Assembly: GCF_001649575.2 (NCBI RefSeq)
Contig: NC_051453.1
Coordinates: 219,049-283,048, forward strand
Reading direction: 5' to 3'
DNA: 64,000 nt
From: Kryptolebias marmoratus
Lineage: Eukaryota; Chordata; Actinopteri; Cyprinodontiformes; Rivulidae
Part shown: piece by piece, positions 40,901 to 64,000 of the stretch
Layout: every line of letters begins with the position of its first letter
Position numbering within the stretch: position 1 is the stretch's first letter
The notes under the pieces: model-generated
Databases searched by the model: none
What the model was told of the DNA's origin: nothing
The model's input: only the letters and a program-made list of their open reading frames with translations
Program-made: the position numbers and the translations under genes

Positions 40901-42195
40901 CTTCAATCAAGATGGCCACCACAGCCGAATGAAACGTCTCCAACACGTCACTGTAACAGGTACTGAGATCGACTTTGCTGTGGTAGTAGCTGAGAGTTGT
41001 CCCCAACATATTCTCTGAGCTCTAAGTGATCTTTCTTTAAATGTTTGGCGTGAAAGTCGGCGAGCGATATATTCCTGTTTTAGCCGTTTATTTGTCAAAT
41101 GGGTGCCAGTTCTTGTAATTTTACTACTTTTCAAAATATTTAACTTTATTTACAAAAATTTCTTCAATTCCTTCAAAGACATCGATCTCATCTATCTTTT
41201 ATTTTTGTCTTCTTGTGCTACTTTTAGCTTTTAGCTGCCGTCCAACTTTTACCTGGCCTTTTGCTACTTTTATCTTCTAGCTACAATTATGCTACTCTTA
41301 GCGAGCATATTGTTAGTTTTACCTTTAAGCCAGCATTTCGCTACTTTCAGCTTTTAGAAAGTGGACTTCTTTTAGCTTTAAGAACTCAATTTCAGTCATT
41401 CAGCCTTTCCCAGAAAAATTTAATTTCTCTACTTGTATTTTAACATAATTTCATATTTTCTTTCATTAAAACTGTAAAACATAAAACTACACATGGACTG
41501 ATTTGGGTTTTTTGGGGGGGGTTTCTTTAATGCAGATGGTGATTTTTAGAAATCAGGGCAGCCCAATTATCAATAAACTTATATTAAACAAAACATAACT
41601 GCTTGACTTAAATAAACATGTACATATTAACAGTAAAATACAGATATATACTCTTTAAAACACTAAAGTGAGCTGGTTTTAGCAGATGCATCTCTGTCCT
41701 CCTTTAATCCTTTAAGGATGCACGGTCATGGTCGGATATTGGCTGATTAATCTTCCTACTGCAACATGAAACACTTCCAAATGTTTTCTTTCTTTTTTCT
41801 TCCTCACAGGGACAAAACTCAGAAACATGAACCCCTTCAGGTCCAGTTAGGGCCCACCTGGGCGTTCCATTTCCTCCAGTAGCCTCCGGCTCCTCTGAAG
41901 GTGGGAACGCCGCTCTCGGCGCTCACTCCGGCTCCAGTGATGACGGCGATGCTGTTGGCTTTGGAGAAAATCTCCCTGAATGCTGCCACGTCTGAACACA
42001 AACACAACAGCACACTGAGACGCCCCAAAAAGAAGCAAACAAACAAAAAGTGGATTTGGAAGCAGTAACTAGGAAAAATAAAAGATAAAAAATGGCAGGT
42101 TTACCCGAACTGGGCCGAGCCATGTCTTGGATCCCCCTCAGCTTTCTCAGGTGAGTGTTTAGAACGACCCTACAGGTGAACTGGCGCACAATCAT
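37883..42195 (-). CDS. sirt5: sirtuin 5, mitochondrial NAD-dependent protein deacylase
   Basis: Class III sirtuin that removes succinyl, malonyl and glutaryl groups from lysines, mainly in mitochondria, using NAD+. Coding exons on the minus strand are 42195-42105, 41991-41858, 40884-40659, 39918-39831, 39288-39235, 39149-39026, 38170-38055 and 37955-37883, giving about 301 aa (human 310). Residues 1-24 are basic and amphipathic, as in a transit peptide. Seen are the NAD motif GAGVSAESG (about 50-58), Tyr94 and Arg97 in FYHYRRE (human Tyr102/Arg105, which select acidic acyl groups), TQNIDELH, catalytic His150 in LLEIHG, the Zn cysteines in CMTC and CEQRGC, and [11 protein letters not shown]. 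The last intron has a GC donor (see findings). The gene is head-to-head with phactr1. Confidence 0.95.
38055..38170 (-). CDS. sirt5: sirt5 coding exon 7
   Basis: 116 nt; [38 protein letters not shown] and two bases (AA) of a Lys codon. Acceptor CCCGCAG. The end that keeps the family frame is followed by GCACGT, i.e. a GC donor. Reading on without splicing adds 24 residues from KHVLFTV to a stop at about 37979. Confidence 0.88.
38520..38790 (-). repeat. AGCTA-rich minisatellite-like tract, inverted (sirt5 intron)
   Basis: Repetition of TAGCCAACAGCTAAAATTAGC and GTAGCTAAAAGGT-type units in the sirt5 intron between exons 6 and 7. Confidence 0.65.
39026..39149 (-). CDS. sirt5: sirt5 coding exon 6 (second zinc cysteine pair)
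   Basis: 124 nt; [20 protein letters not shown] and LDSCDLCLV. Acceptor TGTTTCAG. Donor GTGCGT lies within GTG-GTGCGT. Confidence 0.95.
39235..39288 (-). CDS. sirt5: sirt5 coding exon 5
   Basis: 54 nt; [17 protein letters not shown], matching human APEPGTQDASIPVEKLP. Acceptor TCTCCTCAG, donor GTACGA. Confidence 0.93.
39831..39918 (-). CDS. sirt5: sirt5 coding exon 4 (first zinc cysteine pair)
   Basis: 88 nt; [20 protein letters not shown] and ICAALKGK, with the CxxC pair for Zn2+. Acceptor AATGCAG, donor GTGAGC. Phase 1 in, phase 2 out. Confidence 0.93.
40085..40560 (+). repeat. AGCTA-rich minisatellite-like tract (sirt5 intron)
   Basis: The longest tract of this type, about 470 bp of TTTTGCTACTTTTAGCTTTT-like units, between sirt5 exons 3 and 4. 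Confidence 0.7.
40659..40884 (-). CDS. sirt5: sirt5 coding exon 3 (substrate selectivity and catalytic His)
   Basis: 226 nt; [46 protein letters not shown] plus one base of Gly. It holds the Tyr/Arg pair for acidic acyl groups and the catalytic His. Acceptor TGTTTCAG, donor GTGAGA. Confidence 0.97.
40903..41075 (-). repeat. MITE-like family A copy (sirt5 intron)
   Basis: CAAGATGGCCACCAC, GTGGTAGTAGCTGAGAG, GTCCCCAACATATTCTCTG and GGCGAGCGATAT. It begins only about 20 bp upstream of the exon 3 acceptor. Confidence 0.7.
41212..41375 (+). repeat. AGCTA-rich minisatellite-like tract (sirt5 intron)
   Basis: Units such as TGCTACTTTTAGCTTTTAGC between sirt5 exons 2 and 3. Confidence 0.6.
41858..41991 (-). 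CDS. sirt5: sirt5 coding exon 2 (NAD-binding loop)
   Basis: 134 nt; [38 protein letters not shown] and RKWNAQ. Acceptor TGTGTTCAG, donor GTGGGC. Confidence 0.97.
42105..42195 (-). CDS. sirt5: sirt5 coding exon 1
   Basis: ATG at 42195; encodes [20 protein letters not shown], then [10 protein letters not shown] and the first base of an Asp codon. Donor GTAAAC. Basic, Ser/Thr-containing leader consistent with mitochondrial import. MARPSS aligns with human SIRT5 residues 33-38. Upstream TTTCTCAG at about 42215 suggests the ATG exon is preceded by a non-coding exon. Confidence 0.9.
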
Positions 42196-42859
42196 CAGGT
42201 TTTAGAGACTGAGAAAGAAATAAAAACATCCCATTATTCCTGCTTTGTTTTTGTCTGGAGAATGAGTAAGACATAAAACGCGGGGCAGTGGAAGGCTTCT
42301 GAACAGTTTATTGGGTTTAAAGTCTCAGTAAACACAAAGTTAGCCTGCTGTTAAAGTAATAACGTGTGCAGGAGGTGAAAACAGGAGTGTTTTGTTTTGT
42401 TTAGCAGATAAAACTTCCTCTGTTGAGAGTTTGACATTGCCTGGCAGCATGCTGCCTTCAATGACAAGCGCCAGGTTCGGATTTTTCCCTATCAACTAAG
42501 AAAAAATAAATAAACAAAACTAAAAAAGTCGTTTTATTTTCCCAGATGTCCACTAAAACTATTGTTTTGCCACTAAGTCAACTAAAAGAACTATAAAATG
42601 CCGGATGAAGATGTGTCTTTCAGCAAAAGAGACATTTAAGTGTCTTGATTTGAAATCCTGAAATCTAAGTTTCGGTGTAGCGCAAACGCAGCATCAAACT
42701 ACGCTACTAAATGCTAAGCTAACAGCCTGGGAGTCCCACGCGCTGCAACTATATGTTAGCGGACAGCTGCTAACATCTGTTTAGCACGTGAGGCCGGGGT
42801 GAATCCCCCCTTTTGCGGATGATCTGAGCGTTTTTTATCGTGTCTGATGTTTATTATCG

Positions 42860-42990
42860 TTCCCTACCTTTCACGGCCAAGCCAGAACCATCACCCGCTA
42901 CAGACCGGAAGTCGGGGCGTGTGTTTTCCTTCTCCTGATTGGATCAGCTGGGAGTACATGAGCCAATCAGCGGCAGCAGCGCGGTAAACA
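42860..42990 (-). promoter_or_regulatory. sirt5 promoter / non-coding first exon region
   Basis: On the minus strand, two CCAAT boxes in opposite orientation (42937-42942 and 42963-42968) and an ETS-type CCGGAAGT (at about 42905, read on plus) precede a stretch ending GTGAAAG|GTAGGG (donor at 42867/42868). This would be a short untranslated first exon spliced to the ATG exon. Typical housekeeping architecture; the start site is not determined. Confidence 0.5.
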
Positions 42991-43000
42991 CTGCACCATT

Positions 43001-43018
43001 CCACCAGCAGATGGCGGT
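43001..43018 (+). promoter_or_regulatory. CTCF-like motif between sirt5 and phactr1
   Basis: CCACCAGCAGATGGCGGT fits the CTCF core (CCASNAGRKGGC). It lies just outside the sirt5 promoter. Motif match only. Confidence 0.35.
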
Positions 43019-43179
43019 GTTGCACCACACTTTCACCGCACCATTTATTCAGATTTAAACCCTAAATATATCTCAAATATCACCTAACGGATTCCCTTTG
43101 AGATGTCCTAAACACAATAGACTTTAATATATATATAAAATAATAATTTAAAAAAAACACCGTAGCTCTGACGGGATGT

Positions 43180-43365
43180 TTCAGGTCGTTGTCCAGCAGT
43201 CTGAGGTCTTTTACAGCCTCTAACAGGTTTTCTGTCCTGTGTTTAGCTCCATCCATCTTCCCATCAGCTGTGACGTTTCCATGTCCCTGTTGAAGAAAAG
43301 CATCCCCACAGCATGATGTTGCCACCACCGTGTTTCACACTGGGGATGGTGTGTTCAAGGTTCAA
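43180..43365 (-). mobile_element. Tc1-like transposon relic
   Basis: The minus strand encodes SVKHGGGNIMLWGCFSSTGT, the conserved Tc1 transposase block, and continues with Tc1-associated CATCCATCTTCCCATCAGC sequence. No intact catalytic domain; a different repeat interrupts it at about 43366. Confidence 0.75.
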
Positions 43366-43685
43366 GGTCCGTCCATTTTCTTTACCTGCTTCCCGTTGCC
43401 GGGTCGTGGGAAGCCGGTGCATCTCTCCAGCAGTCACTGTGAGAGAGGCGGGGGACACCTGGACAGGTTTCCAGTCCATCACAGGGACATATAGAGACAA
43501 ACGAGACAAACAACCAGTCACGTTTTCACTCACACCAAGGGGCAATTTAGAGTTACCAATGAACCTAACATGAATGTTTTTGGTCTGTGGGGGGAAACCC
43601 ACGTGAGCACAGGGAGAACAGGCAATCCTGCAACCTTCTTGCTGTGAGGCGAAAGCTCTAACCACTGTTCCACCGACCCGAAAAG
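43366..43685 (+). repeat. teleost interspersed repeat (GGCAATTTAGAG type)
   Basis: Phrases GTCCATTTTCTTTACCTGCT, CCGGTGCATCTCTCCAGCAG, GACAGGTTTCCAGTCCATCA, GGGGCAATTTAGAGTTACC and CACAGGGAGAACAGGCAA. They end in a tRNA-tail-like GGCGAAAGCTCTAACCACTG. Widely dispersed in teleosts. Nested in or next to the Tc1 relic. Confidence 0.7.
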
Positions 43686-44562
43686 TCTTCATGATGCTGT
43701 TTGATCAGCAGTGTTCTGTAACAAACCTTCACAGAACAGCTGGATTTACACAGTTTTACTTTATTTACTAGCTCTGACTGATTGGTTTTTATTTCAAGAT
43801 ATAAGAGTAAAGGAGGCTGAAAACAAAAGAACGTCACGCTTCTTACATTTTTATTTGTAAAAGAATTTGAAAACCACACTTCATTATTCTATCACATACA
43901 ATTCCAGTAAAACCCTTTGAAGTTAGTGTTTGTAATGTGACAAAATGTGGGAACAGTTCAGGTTGTATGAATACTTTTCAAGTCTACTCTCATTTTCCCT
44001 GCAGTATTAAAACTAAAAAAATACATTTCTGGACCATTTGAGTTTGAAAGAGTCTTTTTAGTCTACTGAATCTAAAATATATATATTGCAATAATTAGCA
44101 TTTTGTTTGGAGAGTAAGTTATCATAACTGTAAAAATCTCACTATGTTATGATACAAAAAACGAGATTAATGCAAATAAAACAGATTATTTAATTGTTTC
44201 TGTTAACTGTCTGTATATTAATTAGTTAAATGTCTAACCACTCATTTAAAATAGGCTGTAATTATCTCTTAATTGCATTCCAGTAATTAAGGCCGATTAA
44301 TGAAAAAGTAATAACCAACATATTGCTCATTAATGACGTGTTTAGGTGCGTATCAGAGGTCAGTAAATGATGCGTTTGTGGTCCGGAACCTCAGAAGAAA
44401 CACCCATCGTGCCTCCCATCTTCCTCACCCCCTCCCCCTCCCGCACCTCCTCCCCGTGCGCGTGCACGACCGACTGGCTGCTGCTGCGGCGCCGCGTCTC
44501 TCGCCTCGCAGTCCCGCCGGTCGCCTGTGGACGCTGCCCGGCTCCTTGGCCCCCCCCCGAAC

Positions 44563-60203
<15,641 letters not shown>

Positions 60204-61227
60204 ATCAGCACAGTTCCACCTCAGCCACGGTTTCCTACTGCCGCCCGCTGCCCTCGTACTTCAAATCAACGTCTGCCTCGAACTGAAAGGTTGACCTAAA
60301 CTCTCGGGTTTGAGCCTGAAAACAGGAGCAGAAACTTTCAGTTGGAAGAAACTCTGAACTGTTGTCTTCCTGAAAGTGGGGGATTTTAAAGACTTCTTGA
60401 TATTCAAAAGCTTTTAACTGTCTTTCTTTTTACCAGGGAGATGAGGTTTTATTGACTCTGAAAAAGGCCAGCGGGGAGCAGCACAATCTGTGCCAAGTTC
60501 ATGGATGGAGAAGACTTTTTCTTTCAGGCTCTCACTGAACTGGAGGGAGATGATCGTGTCTCTTTGCTAGAATGAAACCTGTTGAAACTTTCCACTTAAA
60601 CATCAATTTACAGAGCAATAGTTTTGGTTAGTTTTGTTATTTTCCATCTTTGTTGCATTCAGGAGCTCAAATACTTCGGATTCCAAACGTGTTGAGGACT
60701 TTGAATGCGTCGCGAGCTGCTGTGTTGTTTACGGGGAATCCAGAGTTGCCAATTTATCTTATTTAAAGTTTGGAGACAGTAAAAGGTCACCGAACTCACA
60801 TCTGGTTTTAAAAACAGACTTTTTTATAATTATTTCTTAACTTTGAGTAGAACCATGAAAAACCTGCCACCTTACTTTGTTTTGTTATTGTTTACAGTTC
60901 GGACTAGGTTCATCACCACGTTACACGTGTGTGTGTGTGTGTGTGAGTCAGTATTACTGCTGTTGCCTGAACGTCTGAGGAGAAAAATATTCTCAGACGA
61001 TAAATTGAGAGGATTTTCAGATGGGTTTTTTTGTAAACAAAAAGCTGCATGTGGGTTTTAATTTATTGTGAGTCTTCTATGATGTGGAATTTCTTAAAGA
61101 AACTTATTTAAAAAAACAAAACAGTAAGTTTGTGTTTCTTATTGCTTTCAGCTTAAATCTGCTTCCCCCTAAGGTTTGTGGTGGCCCTGATGGATTCTGG
61201 GTAATCGTCTCACCTGCAGCTTCAGAT
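60204..61227. other. convergent 3' ends of phactr1 and tbc1d7
   Basis: The two stop codons are about 1.0 kb apart, tail to tail. The interval must hold both 3' untranslated regions. Contains a short GT tract at about 60928-60943. Confidence 0.7.
61062..61067 (-). terminator. candidate tbc1d7 polyadenylation signal
   Basis: AATAAA on the minus strand, about 160 nt downstream of the tbc1d7 stop codon. Confidence 0.5.
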
Positions 61228-61314
61228 CTACGCAGCATGGTTTGGGTTGCCACAATACTTCTGCCACAAGTCGATGGCTTTAGTCACGATGGCGTCCGTG
61301 TTTTCCTGCGGTAT
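61228..61314 (-). CDS. tbc1d7: tbc1d7 last coding exon
   Basis: 87 nt; [28 protein letters not shown] and TAG. Acceptor TCTCTTCCAG. Human ends IDLWHKHCGTPVHSS. Confidence 0.94.
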   Translation of the reverse strand: MPQENTDAIVTKAIDLWQKYCGNPNHAA

Positions 61315-63894
61315 CTGGAAGAGACGGGCGTGCGGTCAGACTTTTACTACAACCCAACGTCGCATCTCACTGAGCTGCGGCTGCTCAAACAGAACGACCT
61401 GAGGGTTCTCAGTTTCCTCGCAATATCGTCGCTTGAATTTTAAACACGCGTCCCGACTCAAAACAGAGACATGGCGGGCGTCTCCAGCCCGTCTCAGGAG
61501 CTCTCCTCTGACAGGAAACATGTCCAGGTGTAAAAACCAATAACATCTGGTGCAAATCTGCCCCAGTAGATCATAAATGTTCCCGGTAAGGAGAAGAAGC
61601 GTGCATTTTGTCAGAAAATGTGTCACAGCGTGGGAACCAGAGATAAAACAGCTTCGTTTCTGTCCGTTCACTCTTTAAAAGAATGACTGGTGCTGTGTTC
61701 AGGTTCGTCCAGTAAAAAATAGTCTTCAGAGTTCACAGAAATCAAACCGCGCTCATTCAAACAGGTTTACCTTTCTGAAACTAATTATCTCTGTTTATTA
61801 TGATGCTTTTGATTCTTATTTGTGGGTTTTACTGTAAAGAGGTCGCAGGAAACACAGATACTGTAACTCAATTTTCCTAAAGTCTACAAAAATGACTAAA
61901 GGGTGAATTTCCAACCGTTTACTCACGTTACACAGGAACTTGACCACGCCCTCGGGTCGGTTGATGCCCATCAACATGATCTTGTAGCTGAGCAGGATCT
62001 CCAGGGCCACAAACACCAGGACCTTACAGGAGCCGCTGATCACTTTGTCCCACACCCTAAAGAATGGGAAAAGGGTTTTACAGCTGGAGAAGTCCAAAAC
62101 CTCGAACATCTGAGGCCTGTAGGACAAAACAAGTTCAACAAATCCAGAGTTTCTTTGAAAGATGTGACTTATTGTTCCAGCTAAGCGTGATCTCTGTCAC
62201 GTGTTGAAACAGAAGAAAAAAAATAACTTAATACGTTTGTGTAGGGCCATTATAATCCAAATTTCAGGGTCTGTGACTTTTTAAAATGCCCGCCAGGACA
62301 ACTAACAGATTAAAGTTCTGTTTTGGTTGCTTTGAAAGAAGGTTTGGTGGATGTTTGGTGTTTTGTGCTTCAGTCAGACTCCAGTAAACGGACCTCTGCA
62401 GGCTGGATTCAGGCAGGCAGCCGGCGAAGCAGCGTCGGAACCAGAGGCCGTACGGCAGCTGGGCCAGCGCTCCGACGCTCTTCAGGTGGCTCAGCAGCCG
62501 AGGTTCCTCCTGACTCAGATAATGCTCCAGGCTCTTTGGCTACATCAGAACAGGCCAAAGAAAAGGAAACTATTTAAACTAATTACACTGATGCTGACTT
62601 TCAAATAACTAAATGTCAATTTTTTTACACATCTTAAAAGGTTTAGACATCAGCAAACTGGCTGTTTCAGGAAAAAGTACCTTTTCCAAAAAAGTCCTGA
62701 AAATCAGCTTTGAAACTTGTTAATTTTTCACTTACGAGGTGTGGCATCGAGTCTCCAAACTTTGTGTGGAACTGATTAATGAAACATCTAATTAGCCAGT
62801 AGCAGTCGACGGGATCGTCAACGATCTCTTCCATGGCTCGGCTGATGGAGAGGAAGTCTTCGTGCTCTTCATCCTGAAATAAAACAGAAATAGCAAAGAA
62901 TAAAAGTCTTGGCAGTAGCAGACTCAAGTTTTAGATTGTCAAAATTTGATATTTTCATAAAATTATCTGTCAAAGTTTTTATTTTTTCGGTTTAAACATG
63001 GTTTAAAGGGACTTCTTTTGAAACATAAGAACCAAAACTAACAATTATCTGGACAAAAAACAAAACTTGAATAACAGGTTCCGTGGGCTAAATACAGGAG
63101 AAAATGCATCTAATTAGTTAACGATGGTAACTAATCTAAAACTTTGCATGTAATTAATGAAAAACATGTCGAGCTAAGTCCTAGAAACAGAAATCAGTTG
63201 TCTCCAGTTGGCTGCGGGTTAAAGGAAGTCACTGGAGACACATGAACACCAGCTCCAGGTGTTTAACAACGCGATAAGAGTCGTATCAGTCAGACATTTC
63301 ATTCTGGATCACACGACGAGCTTCTTACCGGAGGGAAGGTTTCCGAGCACCGCGGGAGGACCTGGCTCTCCAGCTGGAACATGTGCAGGTAGACGTGGGT
63401 GGAAGGTGTGGAGGGGCCGACGTACCTCATCACCTTCAGGGCCTCCCAGACGTCCTGGTACTGCTCCTTCCTGTAGCCTCCGACCAGAACGTGGGAGTCA
63501 CTGTGGGGAGGGAGGATCCCTGCAGGAGCAAGGAGAACACTTACAGAATAAACAGGAGCAGGATTAATATTCTGATATTAAATCAATACAAGAGCTTTGT
63601 CTGAACGAGACTAACAACAACAAACTCCAAACCCTTTAAGTTCTCAGATACACAAGAATCTAAATTGAAGAAAAAACGTTTTCTGTGAAAATGAAGTGAA
63701 GACTGAGCGCTGAATCGAAAAAATAACTTTTTGAGCTCAGCTGCTGTGTTCCTACATTTCCTCTGGGTCTTTCTGCACCGTTAATATGTCTGAATTTAGG
63801 CTTTTTTTCTTACCTAGCAGCACCTTCCATACATGAATCCTGTACATAGACGGCAGCGGGAACCTCTGACTGAAGGTGCTCAGCTTTTCCAGAT
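61228..63894 (-). CDS. tbc1d7: TBC1 domain family member 7, 3' part (six exons)
   Basis: TBC1D7 is the third core subunit of the TSC1-TSC2 complex that restrains mTORC1 through Rheb. It carries a Rab-GAP-type TBC fold and binds the TSC1 coiled coil. Minus-strand exons 63894-63814, 63519-63329, 62873-62736, 62539-62394, 62056-61927 and 61314-61228 join in frame into 257 aa, matching human residues 38-293. Seen are [95 protein letters not shown] and [15 protein letters not shown]. The first about 37 codons lie past the right edge. The canonical TBC finger motif IxxDxxR is not obvious in these exons. Neighbouring phactr1 is convergent. Confidence 0.94.
61927..62056 (-). CDS. tbc1d7: tbc1d7 coding exon
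   Basis: 130 nt; completes Arg, then [30 protein letters not shown] and VVKFLCN. Acceptor CATTCTTTAG, donor GTGAGT. Confidence 0.95.
62394..62539 (-). CDS. tbc1d7: tbc1d7 coding exon
   Basis: 146 nt; [38 protein letters not shown] and [10 protein letters not shown] plus two bases. Acceptor GATGTAG. The donor is the rather weak GTCCGT. Confidence 0.93.
62736..62873 (-). CDS. tbc1d7: tbc1d7 coding exon
   Basis: 138 nt, phase 0-0; [35 protein letters not shown] and FGDSMPHL. Acceptor TTATTTCAG, donor GTAAGT. Confidence 0.95.
63329..63519 (-). CDS. tbc1d7: tbc1d7 coding exon
   Basis: 191 nt; completes Gly, then [34 protein letters not shown] and [16 protein letters not shown]. Acceptor TCCTGCAG, donor GTAAGA. 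Confidence 0.94.
63814..63894 (-). CDS. tbc1d7: tbc1d7 coding exon (first in window)
   Basis: 81 nt; completes Asp, then [18 protein letters not shown] and IHVWKVLL plus one base. Acceptor TTTCCTGCAG, donor GTAAGA. Confidence 0.93.
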
Positions 63895-64000
63895 CTGCAG
63901 GAAAGTTCAACTCATCAGTTGTTTTCATCTGACTGAATATGAAGGTTAAAGTGTCAGGACTTTACCGTTAACAACTGAGAATAATTACATTTATAGTAAG

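Larger units (their letters stand above)
42991..44390. other. sirt5-phactr1 head-to-head intergenic interval
   Basis: Contains the CTCF-like site, the Tc1 relic, the interspersed repeat at 43366-43685, and AT-rich sequence from 43690 to 44330 in which I see nothing. Confidence 0.6.

Noticed and set aside
43264..43692. 142-aa open frame on the minus strand
   Set aside because: Joins a Tc1 transposase scrap to an unrelated interspersed repeat; not a host gene.
63961..64000. Possible further tbc1d7 exon at the right edge (TTCTCAG ... GTAAAG)
   Set aside because: Would leave a 9-nt exon, or meets an in-frame stop if extended; the real upstream exon is probably outside the window.

Overview
The window is vertebrate nuclear DNA, almost certainly from a ray-finned (teleost) fish. 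The signs are split genes with GT-AG introns, ADCY1/SIRT5/PHACTR1/TBC1D7 orthologues, compact introns, tetranucleotide and dinucleotide microsatellites, and many interspersed repeats of teleost type. These include Tc1/mariner relics, hAT-like MITEs, L2-like LINE pieces and AGCTA-rich minisatellites. There is one 83-N assembly gap (18401-18483) and one single N (7340). No prokaryotic, phage or CRISPR-like system is present. Species was not determined. Gene names rest on recalled family sequences, not on a database search. || Layout. (1) 3546-18392, minus strand: the 5' part of adcy1 (calcium/calmodulin-type adenylyl cyclase 1). Exons 1-4 encode the first six-helix membrane block and the start of the first catalytic domain; later exons lie off the left edge. 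(2) 18484-19965: an ACTAGT-rich dispersed element abutting the adcy1 first exon, with a small hAT-like MITE nested inside. (3) 19966-37882: about 18 kb with no recognisable gene, only repeats and AT-rich sequence. (4) 37883-42195 (untranslated leader to about 42900), minus strand: complete sirt5, eight coding exons and about 301 aa; its last intron seems to use a GC donor. (5) 42900-44562: a short head-to-head intergenic interval with a CCAAT/ETS-type sirt5 promoter, a Tc1 relic and a CpG-rich phactr1 promoter. (6) 44563-60203, plus strand: complete coding sequence of phactr1 (short-isoform start), 13 exons and about 549 aa, with four RPEL motifs and the PP1-binding C-terminus. (7) 61228-63894, minus strand: the last six coding exons of tbc1d7; the first about 37 codons lie off the right edge. 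|| How the genes relate. There is no operon. adcy1 makes cAMP, sirt5 is a mitochondrial lysine deacylase, phactr1 couples G-actin to protein phosphatase 1, and tbc1d7 is the third subunit of the TSC1-TSC2 complex. sirt5, phactr1 and tbc1d7 are close neighbours on human chromosome 6p as well, so this is conserved synteny. adcy1 is on human chromosome 7, so the adcy1/sirt5 junction, filled by the 18-kb gene-free stretch, is a lineage-specific adjacency. || The most striking non-genic structures are a perfect 99-bp inverted repeat in a phactr1 intron, the ACTAGT array, and a high-copy MITE-like family (about a dozen copies) whose inner part carries AAGATGGC-type motifs.
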